Positions 18,685 through 27,749 of a stretch of DNA of 64,000 bases are shown here, in pieces (the stretch's first letter is position 1; every line of letters begins with the position of its first letter). Made by a program: the position numbers and the translations under genes. The notes below the pieces were generated by a model that was given only the letters and a program-made list of their open reading frames with translations, searched no databases and was not told where the DNA came from. Source of the stretch: Agrobacterium cucumeris (GTDB lineage Bacteria > Pseudomonadota > Alphaproteobacteria > Rhizobiales > Rhizobiaceae); the NCBI RefSeq assembly GCF_030036535.1, contig NZ_CP080388.1, positions 1,731,001 through 1,795,000 of the forward strand. The letters are read 5' to 3'.

Positions 18685-21600
18685 ATGCTAAATTTAACCC
18701 CGATGCAGGTGGCCTATTGGGTCGGTCGAGAGGCGGATGGGATACTCGGAAAAGTTACGCCCCATCTTTACCTCGAGTTCGACGGGCAGGGATTTGTCGC
18801 GGAAAAACTGGCCATTGCGGTCGAAAAACTCTGCCGGCGTCACCCCATGCTGAGCCTCAGGATCGATGCGGAAGGGCGCCAATCCGTCGACCCCGTCGGC
18901 CGGCCACTCCGCCTTGATGTCGAAGACCTGACCGCCCTCGATTCGGAGGCTCTGGCGCACCGGCTCGAGGCAAAACGGCGGGACTGGAGCCATCGGCAGA
19001 CCGATCTGCGCACCGCATCCCCGGCGGCGATCTCGCTCAGCCTGCTGCCGCAGGGACGCAGCCGGTTGCATGTGGATACCGATATGCTGGCGATTGATCC
19101 CGCCAGCGTGCGGATCGTGATGGAAGACCTCGCCCGCCTTTACGAAGAGGGCGAAGGAAAAGACGAAACCGCGCTCTCGGGAGAGGTGGCGCCCTCCTTT
19201 TTCGACTGGGTGGAGCGTCTTGCCTCCGATCCGGAGCAGAGGACCCTGCGTGAAAGAGACCGATTGTGGTGGCGGCAGCATGTTGCGGATATTCCCGATA
19301 CGCCGCCGCTGCCATTTTTGCCGGAAGACGCCACCCGTGCCGTTCACACGGATCGCTTCGCCACCACGCTTTCAGTGGCCGAACGAGGCAGTCTGGAGCA
19401 GGCGGCGCGGCGTTGCTCGGTGACGACATCGGCCCTGCTGCTCGGCATTTTCGCCGTGGCACTGTCGCAGGCGACACAGGCGCAAAAGTTCAGGCTGTCC
19501 GTGCCGGCTTTCTGGCGCGCGCCGCTGGTGGAAGGGGTCGATGGCGTCGTCGGCGAATTTTCCAATGTGCTGGTACTCGGCGTTGAAATCAGGCCCGATG
19601 AAAGCCTGGAATCGCTGCTCGGCCGCCTTTTCGGCGAGATGAACGGACTTCTCGCCCACCAGTCCTATCCGGGCGTCAGCGTCATGCGCGACCTCTCCCG
19701 TCTGCGCGGCGGTTTGCAGAACTCACCCGTGGTCTTTACCGCCGGCGTCGATCTGGTGGGCGGGGAATTGTTTTCGGAAAGGGTCGGGCGTGTGTTCGGC
19801 CCCATGGTCCACACCGTCTCGCAAGGGCCGGGGGTCGCGGTGGATGCGCAGGTTGCGGCGCTCGATGGGGGTCTGCTGATCAACTGGGATGTGCGGCTCG
19901 ATGCGCTGCCGGAACATTGGTTACGCGCCCTTTTTGAAGCCTACACAGGCCTTCTTCGCCAGCTGGCGGATAGTCCTGATCTCGTTTCCGAAAGCGTGGA
20001 ACGATTTGGCGCACAGCAGCCGAAACCGGCAGCCGAGGCAAAAGGAACACCGATGGAACGTCCTCTCTCACCCCTGCAACAGGCCTATCTGCTGGGGCGC
20101 GGCACCCATCTGCCGCTCAGCGGCGTGGCGATGCAGGAGTTTCGCGAGTATCGCGGTAATATCGACCCGTCCCTGCTTCAATCACGTCTCGCCGCCATGG
20201 TGGAGCGACATGAGAGCCTGCGCACCCGCATCGATGAGCGACGTCTGGTGCAGGTCGTCAGCGACGAGTTGAAGATCAACCTTGATATTGTTGATCTTTC
20301 CGCTTTGTCTTCTACCGAGGCGGAAGCGCGGATGAACGCCGTGCGACGGGATTTTTCCCATGCCCATTTCGATCTTGCTGCCTCTCCCTGGCAGGTTACG
20401 GTCTTCCGCCTGTCGGATGTCGATCCGGTGGCGCAAAAAGTCGCGGTCTTCCTGCGTTTCGATGCGCTGATCCTCGACGGACGGGCCATCGCCAGTCTGG
20501 CGGCGGAACTTTTCGACGGCGTCGTGCCGGCGGAAACTGCTGTGGCCAAAACGCCGAAAGAAGATATGGCGGCGGCCCGTGCCGAAGATGCCGCCTATTG
20601 GACGGAAAAGCTGAAAACTGCTGAAGTGCCGTCGCAGCTGCCGTGGAAAGCCCCGCTCGAAACCATCGCCGTCTCGCGTTACAGCCGTCAGAGCCTGACC
20701 GTTGAAAAACAGCGCTTTGCCGCCTTTTCCCGCATCGGCGCAAAAGAACGGCTGTTCAAGAATTCGGCGCTGACGGCGGTGATCCTCGATGTGCTGTCGC
20801 GCTGGCTGAATGAAGGCGCCCTCGTTGTCGGCGTTCCTGTCGCCCCGCAGGTGGAAGGGGCCTTCGCCAATCGTTCGAGCTTCATTGCAGTCGAATGGAA
20901 TGCGGCAAAAGGTAACTTTGCCGAGCGTGCGGCGGGGCTGCAGACGGATGTGCTGGAAGGCCTGAACCACCTTGCTTTTTCCGGCATCGACCTCAACCGC
21001 GTGCTTCTTAATGCCAATGCGGGCGGGCTCGCTTTGCCGGTGGTCATCACCAACGGCCTGAGCTGGCCGACACTGTCGCCCGAATCGACCATGCGCTGGA
21101 CGGACGGTCTCACGCAGACGCCGCAGGTGGCGCTGGACTTCCGCTTTTCGCAAAATCCGCAGGGTGATCTCGTCCTCGATATCGACTATGCCGAAGAGGC
21201 GATCGATGCCGCGATGGTCGGGAATATTCTCGCGGCCATCGAGCGTACGATTGCCGCGATCACGGATAACGGCGCTTACGCTTTCAATGCACGGGATATT
21301 GTCGACCTGTCCCATTATCGGTTGAACGGTGACGAGCGGAGTTTCGTCTGCCCGCCATTTCTGGAACGGATCGCCGCGCATCTTTTCGAGGGTGACCCGT
21401 CGCGCACCGCGCTCATCAGCGGTAAAAGGCGCATCTCTTACGGTGAACTCGGTGAGATGGTGGCCGGTGCGATGGCAGGCCTCAAGGCCCGTAATATAGG
21501 TCGAGGAGATGTCGTGGCGGTGTGCCTGCTGCGCAGCCCTGAACATACGGCCATCACGCTTGCCGCGGCACTGACAGGCGCCATCTGGGTGCCTGTTGAT

Positions 21601-23139
21601 GCCGGCTCGCCGGAAGACCGACTGCGCTATCTGCTGACCAATTGCCGCCCGGCCATCATCGTTGCCAGCAGCGTTCCGCAGGGCTTCGAGGCCGTCGAAC
21701 CGGAGGTGCTTCTCGCCACGCCCGCACCGGCGGGAACGCCTGTTGCCCTGGCGGAACTGGGGGCGCTGTCGCGCAGCGAGGAACCGGCTTATTACCTCTA
21801 CACGTCAGGCACCACCGGCAAGCCGAAATGCGTCGTGCTTTCCAACCGCGCCACCGCCAATGTCATCGGCAGCACGCTTGCGGAATGGGCGGTTACGGAA
21901 AAGGACGTGTTCATTTCGGTCACGCCGCTGCACCACGACATGTCGGTCTTCGATGTTCTCGGCGCGCTGGTCGCAGGCGCGACGCTGGTGCTGCCGGAAC
22001 CGGGCGAGGAAAAGGATGCGGTGCGCTGGAACGAACTTGTGGCCGAACATGGTGTGACGCTCTGGTGCTCGGTGCCGGCCATCCTTGAAATGCTGCTGTC
22101 CTGCCGCCGTGGCGACCAGCTTGCGTCAGTCCGGCTCGTGGCGCAGGGCGGCGATTACATCAAGCCCGTCATCATCGAGGACCTGCGCCGGCTGAAGCCC
22201 GATCTGCGGCTGATATCGCTCGGCGGCCCGACTGAAACGACGATCTGGAGCATCTGGCACGAGATCGTTGCGGAGGATATTGCGTCCATACCCTACGGCC
22301 ATCCCCTGCCGGCCAATCGTTATTTCATCCTCAACGATCAGGGCCAGCATTGCCCGGCCGGTGTGGTTGGCCGCATCCATACGGTCGGCGTGAATGTGGC
22401 GATCGGTTATCTGGAGGACGGTGCCGTCACCCAGACGGATTTCGTCACGGTGGATGATCCCGAAGGCAAGCCGGTGCGCGCCTTCCGTACCGGTGACCGG
22501 GGTCGCTACCGGCCGGATGGCAAGATCATGTTTGCAAGCCGGGTCAATGGCTACGTCAAGGTGCGTGGTGTGCGCGTCTCGCTGCCGGATGTGGAAAACG
22601 AACTCATTCGCCATCCCGCCATCCAGCGGGTGCTGGTGGTGGACTATGGCGTCGAGCAAAAGGGCGAGGCGGCCATTGGCGTGCTTTATGTCACCGCGCC
22701 CGGCCTTGAACTCTCCAGCGCTGATCTGCGCAATTTCGCCCGCAGCCATCTGCCGGAATCGCATGTGCCTGGCCGGTTTCTCAAGGTTGATGACCTGCCG
22801 CTTTCGGCCAATGGCAAGCCGGATCGCCGCCGGGCGCGGGAGTTGCTGATGGCTGCGGTGGGTGGCGCGGAACCGGTAAAAATCTCCGCACCTGCGGCTG
22901 CTGCCGTCGATCAGGGCGACCGCCGGGTGCTGGATATCTATCTCGGTGTGCTGGGCAAAAAATCGGCGACGGTGGATGCAGGCAGCGACCTTCTCGCGCT
23001 TGGCCTCCTGCCATCGCATCTGAAGGCCGTTTCGGCGGAAATCCGCACCGCCTTTGGCGTTGAACTGACGCCGCAGCAGCTTCTGCGGTGCCGCAACGCC
23101 AGGCAGGTGACTTCGCTTCTGGCTGTGAAGGCGGCGTGA
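18685..23139 (+). CDS. NRPS: cyclization-cyclization-adenylation protein with decayed carrier domain (VibF N-terminal-type half)
   Basis: A 1484-residue megasynthase resembling the front part of VibF. Cy1 (about 1-435) has the catalytic DxxxxD as DMLAID at 133-138. Cy2 (about 460-880) has DALILD at 593-598. The adenylation domain (about 905-1390) shows YTSGTTGKPK near 1039, HHDMSVFDVL, GGPTETTIW, FRTGDRGRYRPDG, VNGYVKVRGVRV and LSANGKPDRR. By analogy with VibF it should activate threonine and form the oxazoline; I did not compute a specificity code. The last 80 residues look carrier-like, but the serine position of the LGxxS motif reads LGLLP, with a serine one residue later (1444). The start is set at 18685 because the longer reading runs through the iron box; the ribosome site is weak. 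Confidence 0.9.
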   Translation: MLNLTPMQVAYWVGREADGILGKVTPHLYLEFDGQGFVAEKLAIAVEKLCRRHPMLSLRIDAEGRQSVDPVGRPLRLDVEDLTALDSEALAHRLEAKRRDWSHRQTDLRTASPAAISLSLLPQGRSRLHVDTDMLAIDPASVRIVMEDLARLYEEGEGKDETALSGEVAPSFFDWVERLASDPEQRTLRERDRLWWRQHVADIPDTPPLPFLPEDATRAVHTDRFATTLSVAERGSLEQAARRCSVTTSALLLGIFAVALSQATQAQKFRLSVPAFWRAPLVEGVDGVVGEFSNVLVLGVEIRPDESLESLLGRLFGEMNGLLAHQSYPGVSVMRDLSRLRGGLQNSPVVFTAGVDLVGGELFSERVGRVFGPMVHTVSQGPGVAVDAQVAALDGGLLINWDVRLDALPEHWLRALFEAYTGLLRQLADSPDLVSESVERFGAQQPKPAAEAKGTPMERPLSPLQQAYLLGRGTHLPLSGVAMQEFREYRGNIDPSLLQSRLAAMVERHESLRTRIDERRLVQVVSDELKINLDIVDLSALSSTEAEARMNAVRRDFSHAHFDLAASPWQVTVFRLSDVDPVAQKVAVFLRFDALILDGRAIASLAAELFDGVVPAETAVAKTPKEDMAAARAEDAAYWTEKLKTAEVPSQLPWKAPLETIAVSRYSRQSLTVEKQRFAAFSRIGAKERLFKNSALTAVILDVLSRWLNEGALVVGVPVAPQVEGAFANRSSFIAVEWNAAKGNFAERAAGLQTDVLEGLNHLAFSGIDLNRVLLNANAGGLALPVVITNGLSWPTLSPESTMRWTDGLTQTPQVALDFRFSQNPQGDLVLDIDYAEEAIDAAMVGNILAAIERTIAAITDNGAYAFNARDIVDLSHYRLNGDERSFVCPPFLERIAAHLFEGDPSRTALISGKRRISYGELGEMVAGAMAGLKARNIGRGDVVAVCLLRSPEHTAITLAAALTGAIWVPVDAGSPEDRLRYLLTNCRPAIIVASSVPQGFEAVEPEVLLATPAPAGTPVALAELGALSRSEEPAYYLYTSGTTGKPKCVVLSNRATANVIGSTLAEWAVTEKDVFISVTPLHHDMSVFDVLGALVAGATLVLPEPGEEKDAVRWNELVAEHGVTLWCSVPAILEMLLSCRRGDQLASVRLVAQGGDYIKPVIIEDLRRLKPDLRLISLGGPTETTIWSIWHEIVAEDIASIPYGHPLPANRYFILNDQGQHCPAGVVGRIHTVGVNVAIGYLEDGAVTQTDFVTVDDPEGKPVRAFRTGDRGRYRPDGKIMFASRVNGYVKVRGVRVSLPDVENELIRHPAIQRVLVVDYGVEQKGEAAIGVLYVTAPGLELSSADLRNFARSHLPESHVPGRFLKVDDLPLSANGKPDRRRARELLMAAVGGAEPVKISAPAAAAVDQGDRRVLDIYLGVLGKKSATVDAGSDLLALGLLPSHLKAVSAEIRTAFGVELTPQQLLRCRNARQVTSLLAVKAA

Positions 23140-23192
23140 TCCCAACCATTTCGGGCGGCGCCCGGCAACAGGAATAGTTCAAGGAAAAACAG

Positions 23193-24539
23193 ATGGCGCA
23201 TATCGATCCTGCCGGCGGCTGGCTTCCACTGACCCAGCCGCAACTCGATTTCTGGGAGGAGTTCTCCTTCCATCCAGACGAGCCGGTTTCCACGGTCGCC
23301 CATTACATCGATCTTTCGGGTGCGGTGAACGAAGGCGCGCTCCTTCAGGCGATCACCCGCACGGTGCGCGAGTCCGAGGTTCTGTCGATCCGTTTTCGCA
23401 TCGGTGAGGATGGCGAGACGCCGCAGCAATGCTGCGATGCCGGCCATGCCCCGGTGGTGACGGTTGTTGATCTCCGCACGGATCCATCGCCCTTTGAAGA
23501 GGCGCTGCGGCGCATGAACGCCGATGTGGAGGCGAGGCTGGACCTCAGAACCGACAGGCTTTCCGCGCAGCTGCTCTACCGCATCGCCGATGATCGTTAT
23601 CTCTGGTACATCCGCGCCCATCACATCGTCGTGGATGGCTACGGGCTGACGCTGGTGGAGCAGCGTTGCGGCCAGCTTTACGGGTATTATTGCGGTAAGG
23701 GCGAAGCGGGACCGGATTTCCACCCCTTCGCCAGTTTCCTCTCCGAAGAGGATGCCTACAGGCAGAGCCGGCGTTTCGAAAAGGACCGCGATTTCTGGGC
23801 GGCCTATCTTTCAGCCTCCGCCGATCTGCCCGTGCTGGACAAGGATTGCGAGGATTACGGCGGCGGCGGCCTGCATGCCGATGCGGCCCTGCCGCAGGGT
23901 TTCAGCGCGCGGTTACAGCAGATAGCCGGCCGTCTGGAAATCGGCTGGCCTGATCTTCTGGTATTGCTGTCCGGCCTTTATCTTCACCGGGTTCTGCCAC
24001 GTCCGGACCGTGATGTGCTGACCTTGTGGCTGCCTTTCATGAGCCGCTGGGGCAGTGTCGGCGCGCATATGCCGGCCATGCTCGTCAATATCCTGCCCTT
24101 CCACCTCACGATCGAGCCACAGGAAAGCGTCGGCGCATTTCTGGCGCGCAATGCCGCCAATCTGCGCCGCCAACGCCTGCATGGCCGTTACCGCATCGAG
24201 CAGATCGCCGCCGACCGGGAAATCTCGAAGGGCCGGCGCTTCTTCTTCTCGCCGCTCATCAATGTCCTGCCCTTCAGCGCGCCGGTCTTTGCCGGGCTCG
24301 GCGTCGCGCGGCACATTCTGGCCAATGGTCCCGGCGATGGATTCAACCTCACCTTCCGCGGCGAAGATGACGGCAGCGACCTGAACCTGCATATCGATGC
24401 GGATTCGGTACTGACGCAAGCGGAGGATTTCGCCCGTTATCGCGCGGAACTGCCATTGTTCCTTGATGCCATGCTGCGCGAAGAGGTGCTGACGCTTGTG
24501 GCGGCGGAGGCGTCTACGGCGTTCCGTTTGGCGGTTTGA
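23193..24539 (+). CDS. Free-standing condensation-domain protein (VibH-like amide synthase)
   Basis: A 448-residue protein made of a single NRPS condensation domain with no carrier attached. The intact catalytic motif HHIVVDG lies at residues 143-149, and the later region RWGSVGAHMPAMLVNILPF is typical of the family. VibH uses such a stand-alone domain to acylate a primary amine of norspermidine with carrier-bound dihydroxybenzoate; here spermidine is the expected acceptor if the product is agrobactin. The gene follows the Cy-Cy-A gene by 53 nt on the same strand and is probably co-transcribed. A run of ten G residues starts immediately after its stop codon. Confidence 0.88.
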   Translation: MAHIDPAGGWLPLTQPQLDFWEEFSFHPDEPVSTVAHYIDLSGAVNEGALLQAITRTVRESEVLSIRFRIGEDGETPQQCCDAGHAPVVTVVDLRTDPSPFEEALRRMNADVEARLDLRTDRLSAQLLYRIADDRYLWYIRAHHIVVDGYGLTLVEQRCGQLYGYYCGKGEAGPDFHPFASFLSEEDAYRQSRRFEKDRDFWAAYLSASADLPVLDKDCEDYGGGGLHADAALPQGFSARLQQIAGRLEIGWPDLLVLLSGLYLHRVLPRPDRDVLTLWLPFMSRWGSVGAHMPAMLVNILPFHLTIEPQESVGAFLARNAANLRRQRLHGRYRIEQIAADREISKGRRFFFSPLINVLPFSAPVFAGLGVARHILANGPGDGFNLTFRGEDDGSDLNLHIDADSVLTQAEDFARYRAELPLFLDAMLREEVLTLVAAEASTAFRLAV

Positions 24540-24630
24540 GGGGGGGGGGACGACTGTGGGTGAATGCCAGGCCGGCTTCAGGGTGTGAGGCCGGGTATAT
24601 GTTGCCGATAAAGACGGATAATCCCTTTTC

Positions 24631-24743
24631 CGTCATGCCGGACTAGATCCGGCATCCAGCCACGGCGCGTCTGCGCCGTGAAAGGCCTCTCTCGCGATCA
24701 AGGACTTGATCGCACTGGACCCCGGACCAAGCCCGGGGTGACG
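24631..24743. repeat. Palindromic intergenic mosaic repeat, copy 1
   Basis: A modular element bounded by CGTCAT and GTGACG. It has a left hairpin (ATGCCGGA/TCCGGCAT), the link ATCCAGCCAC, a middle hairpin (CACGGCGCG/CGCCGTG), a further inverted repeat (GCGATCAAG/CTTGATCGC) and a right hairpin (CCCCGG/CCGGGG). The same plan recurs at 37690-37776, and a minimal form occurs at 61617-61657. It resembles the short mosaic elements common between genes in rhizobia. Confidence 0.7.
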
Positions 24744-24800
24744 GCGTGCGGATGCAGGGGCCGCGTCAATACATTCTCATCAGCATTCATAGGCAAAAAT

Positions 24801-24833
24801 AACCCAGCTCCGCTAAGCGAAGCCGGGTTTTCC
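24801..24833. terminator. Bidirectional hairpin terminator between converging NRPS genes
   Basis: An interrupted stem (ACCC/GGGT, GCT/AGC and CGC/GCG with two internal mismatches) is followed by TTTT on the plus strand and by TTATTTTTG on the minus strand. It can serve both the VibH-like gene and the C-PCP-C gene. Confidence 0.65.
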
Positions 24834-24848
24834 TTGCCCAAGTCCAGC

Positions 24849-27674
24849 TCAGGCGAGGGTTGTCAGCACCTTGCTCGAAGCGCCGGCTTCGGCAAAACGG
24901 CTGAAGACGCCGCTCGTGGTGTTGCGCAGCCGCTCGACTGCGTTGGGTCCGTAGCGGTCGGAGCGGTAGCTCATCAGTACGCGAATGGAGCGCTCGCCGC
25001 CGATCGTCTCTTCCATCACCTCGAATTGCAGTCCCAGCATGGATTCGTGTTTGTCGGGATCGATCTGGCGAAACTCCACCGGTTTGCCATCTGGTCCGGC
25101 AAGCATGCCATTCAGCTTGTTCCTGGCGTGAATCTGGATGAAGACCTCGAACAGATGGTCGCGGCCGGGCGTCATGCCCAGCGCTTCCTCGACGAGATCG
25201 ATCGGGATTTCGCTGTGTTCCAGTGAGCCGTTGATGGTGTTCTTCACCGAAGAAATCAGCTCGCCAACGGTCATGTTCTCGCCGAAGCGCACGCGATGGG
25301 CGACGACCGTGGTGAAATAGCCGATGGTGTCGAAATATCCGCTATCCGTACGGCCCGAAGCCGAGGTGCCGACCACGAGATCGTTCAAGCCACCCAGATG
25401 GCGCAGCGATGCGGCGATTGCCGCATAAACCACGTTGAACAGCGAGGCGCTGTTCTGCTTGGCAATGGCGTAGAGGCCGTCGCTCACGTGCTTCTCAAGC
25501 TTGAATTCGACCCAGCCGCCCGCCGGCGCCTCGTCCTGCGATGCCTCGTGCGGGGTGCTATCCTGCCCGTTGAGGGCAAGGCCCTTCGGCGCATCCCGCA
25601 ACATGTCGGTCCAATAGGCAAGGTGGCCGGCATTGACGCCTGAGGCGACCTGTTTTCTGGCAAATTCATGGAAGGGCGCAGGTTTGGTTGTAAAGACCGG
25701 CGCCTTGCCGGCCACTCTTGCCCGGTAGGCTTCGGTCAGTTCGTCCATCATCAGGTTCACCGACCATTCGTCCAGCACGATGTGGTGGAAGAGGAAGGAC
25801 AGCACCTGCCGGCCGGTCTGTGCATCCCGCAGGAAGCGTAGCCGTATCGGCAATTCACGCGCAAGATCGAACCGCCAGCCGGCCTCTGCGTGGCGGTCCA
25901 CACCCTGGCTTTCTTCGCTGGTCCAGAACCATTTGTAACCGGGCATGTCGTGCATCGGCACGATCTTCTGCAGAACCGTGTCGTTTTCGACGTAGAAATG
26001 GGTGCGCAGGCCGGGGTGGCGCTCGATGATGTCGAGGAAGGCGCATTCGAAAGCGTTTTCATCGACGGGATCGAGGAAATCGAGTGCGAAGGGAATATTG
26101 AATATCTCGCCGAAACCGAAGGCGGCATAGGCCTTCCAGAGCGACATCTGCGCCAGCGAAAGCGGCGCGGTCAGCGAGCCGGTTTCCGTCGCTTCCGCAT
26201 GTGCGGGCGCAGCAGTTTCGAGGCGGGTCGCCTGTGTGGCGAGCGCGGCGGCGCTTGGATAGCTGAACAGATCGTTGAAACGCAGCTCTATGCCGTGATT
26301 GGCGAGCAGACGCCCGATGATGCGGGTGGCGATCAGCGAATGACCGCCGAAATCGAAGAAATCGTCGTCCGGTCCCATATCGGGTGAGGCAAGCGCCTCT
26401 CGGAATTCGGCAAGGATGGTCGTGGCGGTGGCGTCATCGCCAGGGTGGGCGGATAGGCGAGCCGGCTGCTCCGATGCTGCGGAGGCATTTTGAGGTACGA
26501 TGCCGGAAAAATCTGCGCCGCCTTCGAGATGGCTGACGAAACGCTCCAGCAGGAAGGCCGTCGCATGCGGCGACATTTCCTTCCCGCCCGTCAGTTCGAG
26601 GCGGATGTCGCCAGCGACTGTCTGGCCAGCGGCAAGGGTGAGGCCAAGACCGGATTGCAGGGAGGGCAGAAGCAGGGGTTCGAACTGGAGGCCATGCTCC
26701 GATACGGGCTGAACAGGCGCCGCCAACGCATGCAGTGTGAAGGTGACGGGCTCGTCATCATTGTCGTTTCGCTGTTTCAGTCCCGCCAGTACGGTTTTTT
26801 CAGCCTGTTCGGGCGATTGGTGACGCGAGATCGATATCCGCGATGCAGCCTCCGCTGAAGGTGGCGTAGGGGCATCGTTTTGCAGGCGGAGCGTCACGGT
26901 TTCGGGACCGTCGCCTGCCGCGAGGAACAGGGCGAAACGCGCACCGGCACGCGCCAGAAGCGCATTCGTCGCGGTAGAACTGTTGAGGTCGAGCAGCGTG
27001 GCGGGAAGATCGACGCCATGGCTGTGGCTTGCCGGCCTCTCCAGCCTGTTTTGCCGCAACGCCACGACGGCTGAGCCGGAGGCCGGGCGCTGCAGCCAGC
27101 CGAGTGGAAGCGGGTTGATACCGCCATCTTCGACCTTGCGAGCGGAAAGCGGTTTTGGTGTCTCACCGGCATAGGCGGCGGAAATGCCATCCAGCAGGAT
27201 TTGCGGCGAGAGGACTTCGCCGAGCAGGCCATGGACCAGGAAGGCCAACAGGATTTCCCCTTCATTCAACAGCACCACCGCCTGGAAGGACGGGTCGGTT
27301 TCGGCGTCGAAGGGCCTTGCCTGAAGGTCGTGCAGAAGGGCGAGGGCTTCCGCTGACGATGGCACCTGCAGCAATTGCACATCGGAGGCGGACAGGGCTT
27401 CGATGCTTTTTGAAAGGGCGCCATCCTCTCCGAAGGCAAAGCGTGCGCGAAGCTCGGGCCAGGCTTCGCCGATCGTCTTCAGCGCTGCGGTCAGGCGCAA
27501 CAGGTCGCATTCTTCGCCGATGCGGTAGGCGAGAAGATGCCGGAAGACCTGATCGGGGTCCTGAAACTGCTTGAACCAGATCTGCTCTTCATATTGGCTC
27601 GGCGGTGCTGCGTCGCCTCTGTCGAAGCTCTCTTCGACGCGACGTGCGAGCATACGCGTATTGTCTGCTGCCAT
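24849..27674 (-). CDS. NRPS: (decayed C)-PCP-C protein (VibF C-terminal-type half)
   Basis: A 941-residue protein matching the back part of VibF. The N-terminal 410 residues resemble a condensation domain, but the HHxxxDG motif reads VHGLLGE at 147-153, so it is probably not catalytic. A peptidyl carrier domain follows with an intact site DFFDFGGHSL, Ser446. The C-terminal condensation domain (about 500-941) has HHIVLDE at 630-636, with the last Gly changed to Glu, and later family motifs such as LVVGTSASGR and GYFTTVVAHRV. It must receive threonine from the separate Cy-Cy-A protein, then pass the dihydroxyphenyl-oxazoline to the polyamine amine. The start at 27674 has AAGGAGAGG just upstream and is preferred over an ATG 14 codons earlier. 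It is the last gene of the ViuB-ArCP-NRPS operon. Confidence 0.9.
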   Translation of the reverse strand: MAADNTRMLARRVEESFDRGDAAPPSQYEEQIWFKQFQDPDQVFRHLLAYRIGEECDLLRLTAALKTIGEAWPELRARFAFGEDGALSKSIEALSASDVQLLQVPSSAEALALLHDLQARPFDAETDPSFQAVVLLNEGEILLAFLVHGLLGEVLSPQILLDGISAAYAGETPKPLSARKVEDGGINPLPLGWLQRPASGSAVVALRQNRLERPASHSHGVDLPATLLDLNSSTATNALLARAGARFALFLAAGDGPETVTLRLQNDAPTPPSAEAASRISISRHQSPEQAEKTVLAGLKQRNDNDDEPVTFTLHALAAPVQPVSEHGLQFEPLLLPSLQSGLGLTLAAGQTVAGDIRLELTGGKEMSPHATAFLLERFVSHLEGGADFSGIVPQNASAASEQPARLSAHPGDDATATTILAEFREALASPDMGPDDDFFDFGGHSLIATRIIGRLLANHGIELRFNDLFSYPSAAALATQATRLETAAPAHAEATETGSLTAPLSLAQMSLWKAYAAFGFGEIFNIPFALDFLDPVDENAFECAFLDIIERHPGLRTHFYVENDTVLQKIVPMHDMPGYKWFWTSEESQGVDRHAEAGWRFDLARELPIRLRFLRDAQTGRQVLSFLFHHIVLDEWSVNLMMDELTEAYRARVAGKAPVFTTKPAPFHEFARKQVASGVNAGHLAYWTDMLRDAPKGLALNGQDSTPHEASQDEAPAGGWVEFKLEKHVSDGLYAIAKQNSASLFNVVYAAIAASLRHLGGLNDLVVGTSASGRTDSGYFDTIGYFTTVVAHRVRFGENMTVGELISSVKNTINGSLEHSEIPIDLVEEALGMTPGRDHLFEVFIQIHARNKLNGMLAGPDGKPVEFRQIDPDKHESMLGLQFEVMEETIGGERSIRVLMSYRSDRYGPNAVERLRNTTSGVFSRFAEAGASSKVLTTLA

Positions 27675-27749
27675 GGTCCTCTCCTTGGACATGTTCTGGG
27701 AAATGTTCAGGGACATCGCGCCAGGCGCGAAAAATCCTGTTGGCGGGGA

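Larger units (their letters stand above)
24540..24848. other. 309-bp intergenic gap between converging NRPS genes: G10 tract, mosaic repeat, hairpin
   Basis: This gap separates the VibH-like gene (+) from the C-PCP-C gene (-). It opens with a ten-G homopolymer at 24540-24549, contains a 113-bp palindromic mosaic repeat (24631-24743), and ends with a hairpin that can terminate transcription in both directions (24801-24833). I see no gene in it. Confidence 0.7.
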
